A stretch of DNA of 64,000 nucleotides from Leptolinea sp. Lineage in GTDB: Bacteria > Chloroflexota > Anaerolineae > Anaerolineales > Anaerolineaceae. Positions 8,159 to 16,267 of this stretch are shown one piece after another. The notes beneath the pieces were generated by a model that had not been told where the DNA came from, did not search any database, and saw only the letters and a program-made list of their open reading frames with translations. Location of the stretch: positions 1 to 64,000 of the forward strand of contig JAAZMZ010000006.1 of the NCBI GenBank assembly GCA_012798535.1. The letters are read 5' to 3'. Position 1 is the first letter of the stretch, and each line of letters starts with the position of its first letter. Both the position numbers and the translations under genes were made by a program.

Positions 8159-9250
8159 GTGAGCTCTTCCCTGCACCTCCAACATGGCGATTTGACCCTG
8201 CCGGTCTATATGCCCGATTCCACACAGGCGGTGGTCCGTGCAGTTGACTCCATCGATCTTGAAGCCGTAGAGATCCAGGCTGTGGTGATGAACGCGTTTC
8301 ATCTTATGCAGCATCCCGGTTCGATGACTGTGCAATCGCTGGGCGGGCTGCACAAAATGAGCGGCTGGAACCGTCCGATCGTCACCGATTCGGGCGGATT
8401 TCAAGCTTATTCGCTCATCCGGCAGAATCCCAAATACGGCCGCCTGGGTAATGACGGCATTGTTTTTCAACCGGAAGGTTCCAATCGCAAAGTCAATCTG
8501 ACCCCCGAGAAATCCATTCAATTGCAGGTAGGCTTCGGCGCGGACGTGGTTATCTGTCTGGATGACTGCACCGCCGTGGAAGCCTCACGAGCCGAGCAGG
8601 AACAATCCGTCAGGCGAACCATCGCATGGGCCAGACGCGGACGGCGGGAGTTCGACCGGTTGATGGATCAGAAAAAAATTCCTGAAAATGAACGTCCGCT
8701 GATCTTCGGTGTCATTCAGGGCGGCGCGGAAGAAGATCTGCGCCGTGAATGTGCCGGCGCTCTGCTGGAAATCGGATTCGATGGATTCGGTTACGGCGGC
8801 TGGCCGATTGACAACGCCGGCTCCCTGCTGGAGGAAGTCATCAGTCTGACCCGCAGTCTGGTACCGCCTGAGTTTCCCATGCACGCTCTAGGGATCGGTC
8901 ACCCATTGAATCTGGCAACCTGCTGGCGGCTGGGATATGGATTATTCGACTGCGCCATGCCCACGCGCGATGCCCGCCACGGCAGGTTGTATGCCTTTGA
9001 AGAAGGATTTATCCCCGAGAAAACCGCCCTGATGAACTCCACCAACTGGCTGGATTATATCTACGGCACCGACGACCGGTTCATGCGTGATTCGCGCCCG
9101 ATATCAGAAGGCTGCGATTGCCCGGTCTGCCAACGCTATTCGCGCGGATATCTGCACCATCTGTTCAAGATCGGTGACAGCAGCTACCAGCGATTAGCAA
9201 CCCTGCATAACCTGCGTTTCATGACCCGTCTGTGCGACTATTTATCCTGA
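8159..9250 (+). CDS. Divergent tRNA-guanine transglycosylase family protein
   Basis: Base-exchange enzyme of the TGT family, which replaces guanine in tRNA (or in some branches DNA) by a 7-deazaguanine. Both catalytic aspartates of bacterial Tgt are recognisable, in VTDSGGFQAYSL and in GLFDCAMPTRDAR, and the zinc site CDCPVCQ followed by YLHHLFK is present. The frame is open back to 8069 inside the VOC gene; the GTG at 8159 gives 363 residues, close to Tgt length, and is preferred. The loop that is GGLAVGE in typical bacterial Tgt reads YGGWPIDN here, so the substrate pocket may differ. It is followed after 4 bases by two rRNA methyltransferase homologues. No queuosine synthesis gene is in the window. 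Family is firm, substrate is not. Confidence 0.85.
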   Translation: MSSSLHLQHGDLTLPVYMPDSTQAVVRAVDSIDLEAVEIQAVVMNAFHLMQHPGSMTVQSLGGLHKMSGWNRPIVTDSGGFQAYSLIRQNPKYGRLGNDGIVFQPEGSNRKVNLTPEKSIQLQVGFGADVVICLDDCTAVEASRAEQEQSVRRTIAWARRGRREFDRLMDQKKIPENERPLIFGVIQGGAEEDLRRECAGALLEIGFDGFGYGGWPIDNAGSLLEEVISLTRSLVPPEFPMHALGIGHPLNLATCWRLGYGLFDCAMPTRDARHGRLYAFEEGFIPEKTALMNSTNWLDYIYGTDDRFMRDSRPISEGCDCPVCQRYSRGYLHHLFKIGDSSYQRLATLHNLRFMTRLCDYLS

Positions 9251-9254
9251 GTCA

Positions 9255-10070
9255 ATGATGAAAGCCATCCTTAGCCTTGAAGATGTGATCCGCCAGGCGG
9301 TGTCTGGTGATGCGTATCGTGATATCCACCCGGATGTCATCCGCAGGGTGTGTGAGACGGAAAATCGCAAGGGTTTCAAGGGTCGGGAATTGGTCAAAGC
9401 CATACGCGGACGCCTGCATCAGATCGGCGGCGCCTATCTGCCTTCCAGTCTCGATCCGGAGTTGTTCCGTGATTCCCTTTCCGGTTTACCCCGTGACCTC
9501 TCCGATCCCATCCTCCAGGCTTATTGCCGCAAAAAGATGGAGATACACGCATCCACGCGGGAAAGATTGCCGCATATCGAGCGTTTCTTCCACGAAGTGC
9601 TGGAAGGCCTCCCACCGGTACGTTCGGTGCTAGATCTGGCCTGCGGCTTGACTCCACTTTCACTGCCCTGGATGTCGCTCCACCCGAAAGCCGTCTACAC
9701 TGCGGTGGATATGTACAGGCAAATGACGGAATGCCTGCAGGTCTTCTTCGAGCATACCGGCTTCTACGGGCAGGCTCTGGCAGCCGATATTCTTACCTTT
9801 CCAATTAACCGGCAATACGACGTGATTTTCCTGTTGAAAACCCTACCCTGCCTTGAACAACAGGGAAAAGGATGTGCCTCCACGCTGGTGGACCGCCTGC
9901 CGTCCACGACGATCATTCTCAGTTACCCGCTGCGCACGTTGGGCGGCAGCCGCAAGGGGTTGGGGGCTACATACGAAGCGGATTTCATCCGTCTGGCTCA
10001 TGACCGCTTCACAGAAATAAAACGCTATGAATTTCCCAACGAGCTGGTCTTCCGGGTCAAAAAACCATGA
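9255..10070 (+). CDS. 16S rRNA (guanine-1405-N7)-methyltransferase family protein (Rmt/Arm/FmrO type), copy 1
   Basis: SAM-dependent methyltransferase of 271 residues that resembles aminoglycoside-resistance enzymes which put m7G at position 1405 in the 16S decoding site. The helical N-terminal part ends in HASTRERL (98-105). The SAM site is LDLACGLTP (126-134), as in RmtB. The family segment SYPLRTLGG (223-231) followed by KGLGATY (234-240) matches the RmtB pattern SFPTRSLGG...KGMEANY. The gene lies between the tgt-like gene and a diverged second copy, overlapping the latter by four bases (ATGA). The catalytic features look intact, so G1405 methylation is a reasonable prediction; resistance has not been shown. 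Confidence 0.85.
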   Translation: MMKAILSLEDVIRQAVSGDAYRDIHPDVIRRVCETENRKGFKGRELVKAIRGRLHQIGGAYLPSSLDPELFRDSLSGLPRDLSDPILQAYCRKKMEIHASTRERLPHIERFFHEVLEGLPPVRSVLDLACGLTPLSLPWMSLHPKAVYTAVDMYRQMTECLQVFFEHTGFYGQALAADILTFPINRQYDVIFLLKTLPCLEQQGKGCASTLVDRLPSTTIILSYPLRTLGGSRKGLGATYEADFIRLAHDRFTEIKRYEFPNELVFRVKKP

Positions 10071-10882
10071 AAGAGACAGATCCGGCAACACTGGCTCGAG
10101 TCATCCTGACCGGCCGCAAATACCGGCATCTGGATATTCCGCCGGAGACAGTTATAGATCTGATCCAACACGGGCTTGACGCCGGGCTGAGACCGGAACA
10201 GGCTGTGGATATCGCCCGGGAGAAGCTGCATAATATAGTCGCTCCCTATCTCGGTGATCCCGATTACGAAAAAGCGTCTCGGGAAGTGGGCAAGTTCGAC
10301 GCTTTTTCAGATGACAAACCCCTGCGCAATTTTTGCCTGACAATGCTGGAGAGCCATGCTTCGACACGGGAACGTATTCCGTATCTGAGCGATTTTTACT
10401 GGAAAATTTTCACCGTGACAGGTGTTCCGCGCACCATCCTCGATCTGGCCTGCGCCATGCATCCATTCGGCATCCCCTGGATGGGATTACCAGCCGGCAC
10501 CCGTTACCAGGCGTATGACTTGCACCGCCCGCGTGTGGAATTGATTAACCACTTTTTCACAGCCGCCGGAATCTGTGGTGAAGCTATTTATGGGGACATT
10601 CTTTTAAATCCACCCGCGCAACCGTCTGATGTGGGATTCTTCTTTAAAGAAGCTCACCGCTTTGAGCAGCGTCAGAAAGGCTGCAACCGGGCTTTCTGGC
10701 AGGCACTGAACGTTCGCTGGCTGGTAGTCAGTCTGCCGGCTTCCAACCTGACCGGGCGGTTCGACCTGGCCGACCGCCAGCGCAGGTTGGTATCGGAAAT
10801 CCTGACAGGGATTGGTTGGCCGGTCACTGAGATACTGGTCGGGAATGAACTCATCTTTTGCCTGCGGAAAGAAAATGTCTGA
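10067..10882 (+). CDS. 16S rRNA m7G1405-type methyltransferase paralogue, copy 2 (diverged)
   Basis: A second 271-residue member of the Rmt/Arm family, clearly related to the gene before it: HASTRERIP (97-105), LDLACAMHPFGIPW (125-138), and KEAHRFEQRQKGCN where copy 1 has KTLPCLEQQGKGCA. It differs at important places. The SAM-loop glycine of ACGL is alanine (ACAM), and the segment SYPLRTLGGSRKG is replaced by SLPASNLTGRFDL. It may have another target base, or be a partner or regulator of copy 1. It starts within the stop of copy 1 (ATGA) and overlaps the RsmF-like gene by 8 bases, so the three are translated from one message. Confidence 0.8.
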   Translation: MKETDPATLARVILTGRKYRHLDIPPETVIDLIQHGLDAGLRPEQAVDIAREKLHNIVAPYLGDPDYEKASREVGKFDAFSDDKPLRNFCLTMLESHASTRERIPYLSDFYWKIFTVTGVPRTILDLACAMHPFGIPWMGLPAGTRYQAYDLHRPRVELINHFFTAAGICGEAIYGDILLNPPAQPSDVGFFFKEAHRFEQRQKGCNRAFWQALNVRWLVVSLPASNLTGRFDLADRQRRLVSEILTGIGWPVTEILVGNELIFCLRKENV

Positions 10883-12347
10883 TTGCAAATCCCTGCCGAA
10901 CGTTGATATTCTTGGGAGGTACCGTGAACTCATCCCGGAGGACGAGATACCCGCTCTGGAAGATTCCGTCCGCCGGCCGCCTCCAACAGCCGTGCGGTTC
11001 AATCCTCTTAAAGTCGATCCCCGGCGCATAGCCGAAGAATTCACACAGACCAGAGGCTGGCAACTCCAACCGGTCTCCTTCTGCCAGGACGGCTTTTCCT
11101 TAACGGCCTCTCCCGAACCACCCGGCCGCGTTCTGGAAAGCCGGCTGGGATATTTCTACATCCAAGATGCCGCGTCCATGCTACCGGTGGAATCCTTTGA
11201 GCCGCCGGATACAGGAAAACCCCTCATTCTGGATCTGACCGCCGCACCCGGGGGTAAAAGCACTCATCTGGCAGCGCGTTTTGGTGATCATGGGCTGCTC
11301 ATCGCCAATGACGGTACGGCTTCCCGCATACCCGGCCTTTCTTCCGCGCTCAAAACGTGGGGAGCTGTGAACAGCGCAGTTACTAACGTTGCAGGAGAAA
11401 AATTCGGCCAGTGGTACCCGGGAACATTCGACCTGGTGCTGCTGGATGCTCCATGCAGCATGGAAAACCTGCACACGGGGGGCAGGCACAAACGCGAGAT
11501 CAAAGCCGCGGAACGTCATCGCCTGGCGGTACGCCAGATTCAATTGCTGCTCAGCGCGATACAAGCCTGTAAACCGGGCGGACAGGTGGTGTATTCCACC
11601 TGCACCCTGGCGCCCGAGGAAGATGAAGCCGTGCTGGATGCGGTCCTGCGGCAAACCGGAAATTCTATTCGATTGACGGACGCGGGCACCCGCCTGGGAA
11701 TCCGTGCTCCCGGATTGACAGCCGCTTTCGGGCAGGTCTTTTCTCCGGATGTGGCAAAATCCATGCGTCTCTGGCCGCACCGCCTGGGAACTTCCGGTTT
11801 CTTTTGCGCTCATCTTCGAAAAGAATTTTCCCTTGAAGAAAAAGCATCCACACGAATCTCACATCCGGGTATGATTTCGCGTCTGGAAATTCTGCCCCGC
11901 AAAGACCAGACCGCGCTTTGCGATCAACTCATAAACACCTACGGGTTCGATCTCCCAGGTTTGCTCGAAGAATATGAATTGCATTTGAAGATCTTCAGGC
12001 GATCCGTGTATGCCCTTTCCCGGCGGCTGGAGTCGGATTTTCCCGGACTGGCTTTCAATTCCTACGGCCTGCGTCTGGGTGATTACACGGAGAGCAGTTT
12101 CGAGATCAGCCTGGAATGGGTAACCCGCTTTTCCGGGAAAATCCACCTGAACAGATACTCCTTGAATCCAGAAATTGCCGGGCACTGGGCAAGGGGAGAA
12201 GATGTTCCCGTAGAAACCATTCTGACAGGCAGCAGGGGAACCGTGATGATCATCACAGACAGGAACGATCGGGTGATTGGCACCGGCCGGATATCCGGCC
12301 GCGGGATAAAAAATCTGCTGCCCCGCCACCTCGCCCTAAAATCATGA
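10875..12347 (+). CDS. rsmF: RsmF/NSUN-type 16S rRNA (cytosine-C5)-methyltransferase
   Basis: SAM-dependent RNA m5C methyltransferase of 490 residues. Motifs of the RsmB/RsmF/NSUN family are present: the SAM site DLTAAPGGKSTHLAA, the motif IV cysteine in LLDAPCS and the motif VI catalytic cysteine in YSTCTL. The C-terminal part (about 330-490) looks like the RNA-binding/PUA-like tail of RsmF proteins, ending TGRISGRGIKNLLPR. Escherichia coli RsmF methylates C1407, two bases from G1405, the site of the Rmt family encoded just upstream. The frame is open back to 10812, but ATG 10875 has GGAAAG before it and gives a normal N-terminus. The last bases overlap the convergent acyltransferase gene. 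The exact target cytosine is inferred. Confidence 0.85.
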   Translation: MSDCKSLPNVDILGRYRELIPEDEIPALEDSVRRPPPTAVRFNPLKVDPRRIAEEFTQTRGWQLQPVSFCQDGFSLTASPEPPGRVLESRLGYFYIQDAASMLPVESFEPPDTGKPLILDLTAAPGGKSTHLAARFGDHGLLIANDGTASRIPGLSSALKTWGAVNSAVTNVAGEKFGQWYPGTFDLVLLDAPCSMENLHTGGRHKREIKAAERHRLAVRQIQLLLSAIQACKPGGQVVYSTCTLAPEEDEAVLDAVLRQTGNSIRLTDAGTRLGIRAPGLTAAFGQVFSPDVAKSMRLWPHRLGTSGFFCAHLRKEFSLEEKASTRISHPGMISRLEILPRKDQTALCDQLINTYGFDLPGLLEEYELHLKIFRRSVYALSRRLESDFPGLAFNSYGLRLGDYTESSFEISLEWVTRFSGKIHLNRYSLNPEIAGHWARGEDVPVETILTGSRGTVMIITDRNDRVIGTGRISGRGIKNLLPRHLALKS

Positions 12348-13028
12348 TTCCGGAAATGTGGTGAACTCCAGATAATTCGTGCTGGCTTTGCTCAGATCGG
12401 AATAATAACCCCGGTATTTTTCAGGCAATAACACAGCTATACGGTACATCACCTCATCGGTGATAATCTGGCGTTTCTCGCGGTCAAGGTCGCGCATGGT
12501 GGCTTTGATTACGAACGGCTGGCCGATCTCCAGAAAGAAATCAGTTTTCTGGAAAGACAACACATTTTTCCAGAAATTCTCATGCCCGTGAAATGCCACC
12601 GGGACGATGGGAACGCCGGATTTAACAGCCAGCGGAAGGATACCCGGCTTGCCCTGCTGCATGATCCCGTCGTGCGAGCGGGTACCTTCGGGCATGATGG
12701 CCAGCATTTTGCCCTCTTTCAAAGCCTCCAATGCCAGGTTCATGGCCGTGTTGTCCACCGCACCCCGTTTGATGGGAATGGCTCCCCAGGCTTCTGAGAC
12801 GATACGTTTGAGGGGATTGGTAAAATTCTCCTCTTTGCTCAGTGTGGTCAAAGGGCGCGGCTGGATATAAGTGAACATGACCAACCCGTCCATGGTGTTG
12901 ACATGATTCCCCGCGATGATATACGGGCCCTTCATGGGCACGCGGTCCAATTGTTCCAGGTGAGGGCGGATGGTCAATTCACAGTATTTTCGAATGACGC
13001 TGAAGACGAATTCTCTTGAAAAGATCAC
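12342..13028 (-). CDS. 1-acyl-sn-glycerol-3-phosphate acyltransferase (PlsC family)
   Basis: Acyl-CoA/ACP-dependent acyltransferase that makes phosphatidic acid at the membrane, or a close relative acting on another acceptor. It shows the HX4D motif as NHVNTMDG, the glycerophosphate-binding region with the motif PEGTRSHDG, and VPIVPVAFHG. The length of 228 residues is usual. It reads opposite to the RsmF-like gene, overlapping its 3' end by 6 bases, and lies 23 bases downstream of rsmE on the same strand, so it may be the last gene of the rsmI-rsmE transcript. Confidence 0.88.
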   Translation of the reverse strand: MIFSREFVFSVIRKYCELTIRPHLEQLDRVPMKGPYIIAGNHVNTMDGLVMFTYIQPRPLTTLSKEENFTNPLKRIVSEAWGAIPIKRGAVDNTAMNLALEALKEGKMLAIMPEGTRSHDGIMQQGKPGILPLAVKSGVPIVPVAFHGHENFWKNVLSFQKTDFFLEIGQPFVIKATMRDLDREKRQIITDEVMYRIAVLLPEKYRGYYSDLSKASTNYLEFTTFPES

Positions 13029-13051
13029 GATTACCTGCCAGTAAAGAAGAT

Positions 13052-13822
13052 TTAAGAACGGACGGCGACGCTGAAGGAGCCCAGCTCTCCGGCGACGACC
13101 ATGCAGATCACGCAGGCGGCCATTGCGGCCGTTTCCATGCGCAGAATGCGCGCACCGAGGGAAACAGAAACCAGACCGGCGCTGTTGGCCTGCCCGGCTT
13201 CATCTTCGGTGAATCCTCCTTCCGGCCCGACCAGCAGTGCGATCTGCCGGTTGCCGGTGGACAGGTGTCTCATCACGGAATCTGCCAGGCCGGCATGCTG
13301 TTCGCGCTCATGTAAAATATAACCCCGCGGCCGCTCATCCCGGTTCAAATAATCGGCAAGCTTCAGCGGTGTGGAAATTTCAGGCACCAGGCCGCGGCCG
13401 CATTGTTCGGCTGCCTCCCGCACGATCTTCTGCCAGCGAATTATCTTTTCGTTCCATCCGCCGGTCTCCTGGATGAGACTGCGGCCGGTTATTATGGGCA
13501 CAAAATGCCTGACACCAAGCTCCGTGCCTTTTTGAAGTATCCATTCGAATTTCTCGCGCTGGGTCAATGCCGGGCAAAGGGTTAATTCGACTCCCGGTTC
13601 ACCCGGTGCGGGGAAGATTTCACCTGCCGAACCGATCACCTGTCGGGCGTCCACCTCTCGGATTTCAACCTGACGGCAATGCCCTTCATTATCCAGCACG
13701 GTGACCAAATCTCCGGCTTTCAGGCGCAGCACGGAATGGATCTGCCGGGAGATCTCGCGGGGAAAAATGATCTCAGTATTCGCGAACACATCCGGAGCGA
13801 TAAAGAACCGGTTCCCGCTCAC
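13052..13822 (-). CDS. rsmE: 16S rRNA (uracil-1498-N3)-methyltransferase RsmE
   Basis: SPOUT-class methyltransferase that makes m3U1498 at the decoding end of 16S rRNA. The knotted C-terminal domain is marked by [13 protein letters not shown] and [15 protein letters not shown]. An N-terminal PUA-like domain (about 1-75) binds RNA. The length of 256 residues is typical. Its start overlaps the rsmI stop by four bases, so the two are coupled. Confidence 0.93.
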   Translation of the reverse strand: MSGNRFFIAPDVFANTEIIFPREISRQIHSVLRLKAGDLVTVLDNEGHCRQVEIREVDARQVIGSAGEIFPAPGEPGVELTLCPALTQREKFEWILQKGTELGVRHFVPIITGRSLIQETGGWNEKIIRWQKIVREAAEQCGRGLVPEISTPLKLADYLNRDERPRGYILHEREQHAGLADSVMRHLSTGNRQIALLVGPEGGFTEDEAGQANSAGLVSVSLGARILRMETAAMAACVICMVVAGELGSFSVAVRS

Positions 13823-14493
13823 CGATTTGCCTCGTTTCCGGCGATCACCACGGTGAATTCTCCGCGTTTGTCCATGGTCGCCGATTTTTCAACCAGTTCA
13901 GACAGGTTTCCACGGATGAGCAGCTCGAATTTCTTGGTCAGATCATTGGCTATGACCGCCGGACGGTCACCGTATACTGCCAGGCAATCCTTGAGGAATT
14001 CGCCAAGCCGGAAAGGGCTTTCATAGAAGATCAGGGTGTGGGGTGATTGTTCATCCACCGCCAGATATTTCCGCCGTGCGGAGCTTTTGCGTGGGGGAAA
14101 ACCACGGAAGGTGAAGGAATGCACCGGCAGACCGGACAGCACCAGCGCGGTGATCACCGCGGTTGGTCCTGGAATAGCCGTTATCTCCACCCCGGCATCC
14201 AGCGCCGCCCGCACCAGGCGATACCCCGGATCGGAAACCGACGGACTGCCGGCATCCGAGACCAGGGCAACATTCTTGCCTTCCAACAGCAAACCGACCA
14301 CACGGGCGGCCGCCTTTTCTTCGTTGTATTCGTGAAAAGACATCTGCGGTTGTCTGATCTCGAAATGCTTGAGCAGGAAGCCGGTCTTGCGGGTATCCTC
14401 ACTGACGACAAGGTCGACGCTCTTCAACGTTTCAAGTGCACGCAGGGTTATGTCACCCAGATTTCCAATCGGTGTGGCAACAAGATAGAGCAT
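13819..14493 (-). CDS. rsmI: 16S rRNA (cytidine-1402-2'-O)-methyltransferase RsmI
   Basis: Tetrapyrrole-methylase-fold enzyme that 2'-O-methylates C1402 in the ribosomal P-site region. It starts [20 protein letters not shown] and continues [27 protein letters not shown] and [15 protein letters not shown], all characteristic of RsmI. It is 224 residues long, somewhat shorter than the E. coli protein (286), and lacks most of the C-terminal extension. The next gene, rsmE, overlaps its stop. Confidence 0.92.
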   Translation of the reverse strand: MLYLVATPIGNLGDITLRALETLKSVDLVVSEDTRKTGFLLKHFEIRQPQMSFHEYNEEKAAARVVGLLLEGKNVALVSDAGSPSVSDPGYRLVRAALDAGVEITAIPGPTAVITALVLSGLPVHSFTFRGFPPRKSSARRKYLAVDEQSPHTLIFYESPFRLGEFLKDCLAVYGDRPAVIANDLTKKFELLIRGNLSELVEKSATMDKRGEFTVVIAGNEANR

Positions 14494-14540
14494 AGCTAGA
14501 TTATAAACGCAGGTTACAAACCATACCGGCTTCAGGAATC

Positions 14541-14570
14541 ACACAGGCGGATCGCAGGATCCGCCTGTGT
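14541..14570. repeat. Perfect 13-bp inverted repeat between metK and rsmI
   Basis: ACACAGGCGGATC and GATCCGCCTGTGT flank a 4-base loop. It follows metK on the minus strand, but neither strand has a T-run after the stem. It may end the metK transcript in a rho-independent-like manner without a U-tract, or protect the 3' end. Confidence 0.55.
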
Positions 14571-14614
14571 AATTCAATCCAGGGGTCACGGCGTGTGCCC
14601 CGAGGGACAGGTAT

Positions 14615-15850
14615 TTATTTGCTGATGACCGCTTTATTGGCAGCAGCGGCTTTCAATGCCTCTACCCGGTTCGTCTTTTCCCAGGATAGGTCCAGGTCAT
14701 CGCGACCAAAATGGCCGTAGGCAGCTACCTGCTGGTAGATCGGTTTGCGCAGGTCCAGATCACGGATGATTGCGCCCGGCCGCAGATCGAAATTCTTGTT
14801 GATCAGGTCGACAATATCCTCGTCGCTGATCTTGCCAGTGCCGAAAGTTTCGACGTTAATGCTCAACGGGTGAGCCACACCGATGGCATAAGCCACCTGG
14901 ATCTCGCAGCGATCGGCCAGACCGGCAGCCACCACGTTCTTGGCAACCCAGCGGGCGGCATACGCCGCAGAGCGGTCAACTTTTGTGGGGTCTTTACCCG
15001 AGAACGCACCGCCGCCGTGGCGGCCAGTCCCGCCGTAGGTGTCCACAATGATCTTGCGGCCGGTAACTCCGGCATCTCCCATGGGGCCTCCGATAACAAA
15101 ACGGCCGGTGGGATTGACATAGATTTTCAGATCGCCATCCACCAGAATGCCCGATTCCTTCAGAACCGGATCGATGACATATTTCTTTACGCCATCAAAG
15201 ATCTCTTTCTGGGTGACATCGGGGTCATGCTGTGTGCTGATGAGCACTGTATCCACCCGGTAGGGTTTTCCCTTGCGGTATTCAATGGTCACCTGGCTCT
15301 TGCCATCCGGCCGCAGCCAGGGAAGGGTATCGTTTTTACGAACTTCACTCAGCTTGCGGGTCAACCTGTGCGCCAGGTAGATGGGCATGGGCATCAGAGC
15401 CGGAGTCTCGTTGCAGGCAAAACCGAACATCATACCCTGGTCGCCGGCGCCGATCTTGGCGATCTCATCTTCTGCCGCCTGTCCTTTTTTGACCTCATCC
15501 GCTTTAGAGACACCCATATCGATATCGCCGGATTGTTTGGCAATGGCCACCTGCACACCGCAGGAATTGCCGTCAAATCCTTTGGAACTGTCGTCATAAC
15601 CGATATCGGTAATCACCTTGCGGGCTAGGCGGTCGAAATCGACATGCGCGTTGGTGGTGATCTCACCCAGCAGCATGACAAAACCGGTTTTGGTGGCTGT
15701 TTCGCAGGCTACACGGGATTTTGGATCTTCTCGCAGGCAGGCATCCAGAACAGCATCGCTGATTTGATCGCACATCTTGTCAGGATGACCTTCGGTAACC
15801 GATTCGGATGTAAACAGGTATTTCTCAGAATTCATAAACGTTGACTGCAT
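14615..15850 (-). CDS. metK: S-adenosylmethionine synthetase MetK
   Basis: Makes S-adenosylmethionine from methionine and ATP in the cytoplasm. The N-terminal [18 protein letters not shown], the central [12 protein letters not shown] and the downstream [19 protein letters not shown] are the two MetK signatures plus the ATP/metal region. The length of 411 residues is normal. ATG 15850 has AAAAGGAG 6-8 bases upstream; ATG 15835 is a weaker alternative. The leader contains a SAM-I riboswitch and a terminator, so the enzyme is switched off by its own product. Confidence 0.97.
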   Translation of the reverse strand: MQSTFMNSEKYLFTSESVTEGHPDKMCDQISDAVLDACLREDPKSRVACETATKTGFVMLLGEITTNAHVDFDRLARKVITDIGYDDSSKGFDGNSCGVQVAIAKQSGDIDMGVSKADEVKKGQAAEDEIAKIGAGDQGMMFGFACNETPALMPMPIYLAHRLTRKLSEVRKNDTLPWLRPDGKSQVTIEYRKGKPYRVDTVLISTQHDPDVTQKEIFDGVKKYVIDPVLKESGILVDGDLKIYVNPTGRFVIGGPMGDAGVTGRKIIVDTYGGTGRHGGGAFSGKDPTKVDRSAAYAARWVAKNVVAAGLADRCEIQVAYAIGVAHPLSINVETFGTGKISDEDIVDLINKNFDLRPGAIIRDLDLRKPIYQQVAAYGHFGRDDLDLSWEKTNRVEALKAAAANKAVISK

Positions 15851-15865
15851 ATATTTCTCCTTTTG

Positions 15866-15903
15866 GAAAAAAAGAAAAAGCCCCTTCCGGTACTGCGAGG
15901 GGC
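15866..15903 (-). terminator. Riboswitch-controlled terminator before metK
   Basis: On the minus strand GCCCCT and AGGGGC close a stem around CGCAGTACCGGA, followed by TTTTTC and more T. It sits between the SAM-I aptamer and the metK ribosome binding site, where the expression platform is expected. Confidence 0.85.
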
Positions 15904-15924
15904 AAGGATTTGGAGTGCGTACGC

Positions 15925-16042
15925 CCTCTCATCTACCAGATTCTCTCTGCCGGAATTGGCACCTGAGCTCGAAACATAGATTCGTTCTGCCAGGTTGCCG
16001 AGGTATCATAGGGCCGTTCCCTCCACCTCTCTGGATAAGAGT
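15925..16042 (-). ncRNA. SAM-I (S-box) riboswitch
   Basis: On the minus strand CTCTTATC (from 16041) pairs with GATGAGAG (to 15926) as an 8-pair P1. Inside lie the conserved S-box parts AGAGGTGGAGGGA, GGCCC, TGATACCTCGGCAACC and GGTGCCAATTCC-GCAG in the right order. Downstream are a terminator and metK, a classic SAM-I target. Excess SAM should cause early termination. Confidence 0.95.
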
Positions 16043-16072
16043 GCCTTAAGAGGCTATTTAATTGTTAGCAAG

Positions 16073-16101
16073 AATATATCATGGGATAACCCTATCGTCA
16101 A
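16073..16101 (-). promoter_or_regulatory. Sigma70-type promoter of the metK riboswitch transcript
   Basis: On the minus strand TTGACG (16101-16096) and TATATT (16078-16073) are 17 bases apart, near consensus. The expected start near 16066 precedes the SAM-I aptamer by about 25 bases. Confidence 0.75.
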
Positions 16102-16126
16102 ATAAGAAGATATTAATTTTGTGTAA

Positions 16127-16160
16127 GAAAGCGGCGGTTCCGTGTGGAACTGCCGCTTTC
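16127..16160 (-). terminator. Hairpin ending the DUF4153/DUF4173 membrane-protein transcript
   Basis: On the minus strand a stem of about 14 pairs with one mismatch (GAAAGCGGCAGTTCC / GGAACCGCCGCTTTC) around the loop ACAC, followed by TTACAC. It lies 108 bases after the membrane-protein gene. The stem is strong and the U-tract weak. The rest of the gap up to 16267 shows nothing I recognise. Confidence 0.55.
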
Positions 16161-16267
16161 GATTGGAGCAACCTGTGAGTATCCCCGGGATATTCATCCA
16201 AAAGTATTGGATAACGAATCATTTTAAAATGATGTGTTTCGGGATACTATGCGGATTTTTACGCACG

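Noticed and set aside
9255-10882. Acquired aminoglycoside-resistance genes on a mobile element
   Set aside because: No transposase, integrase, inverted repeats or change in base composition is seen around the pair; the genes are tightly coupled to neighbours.
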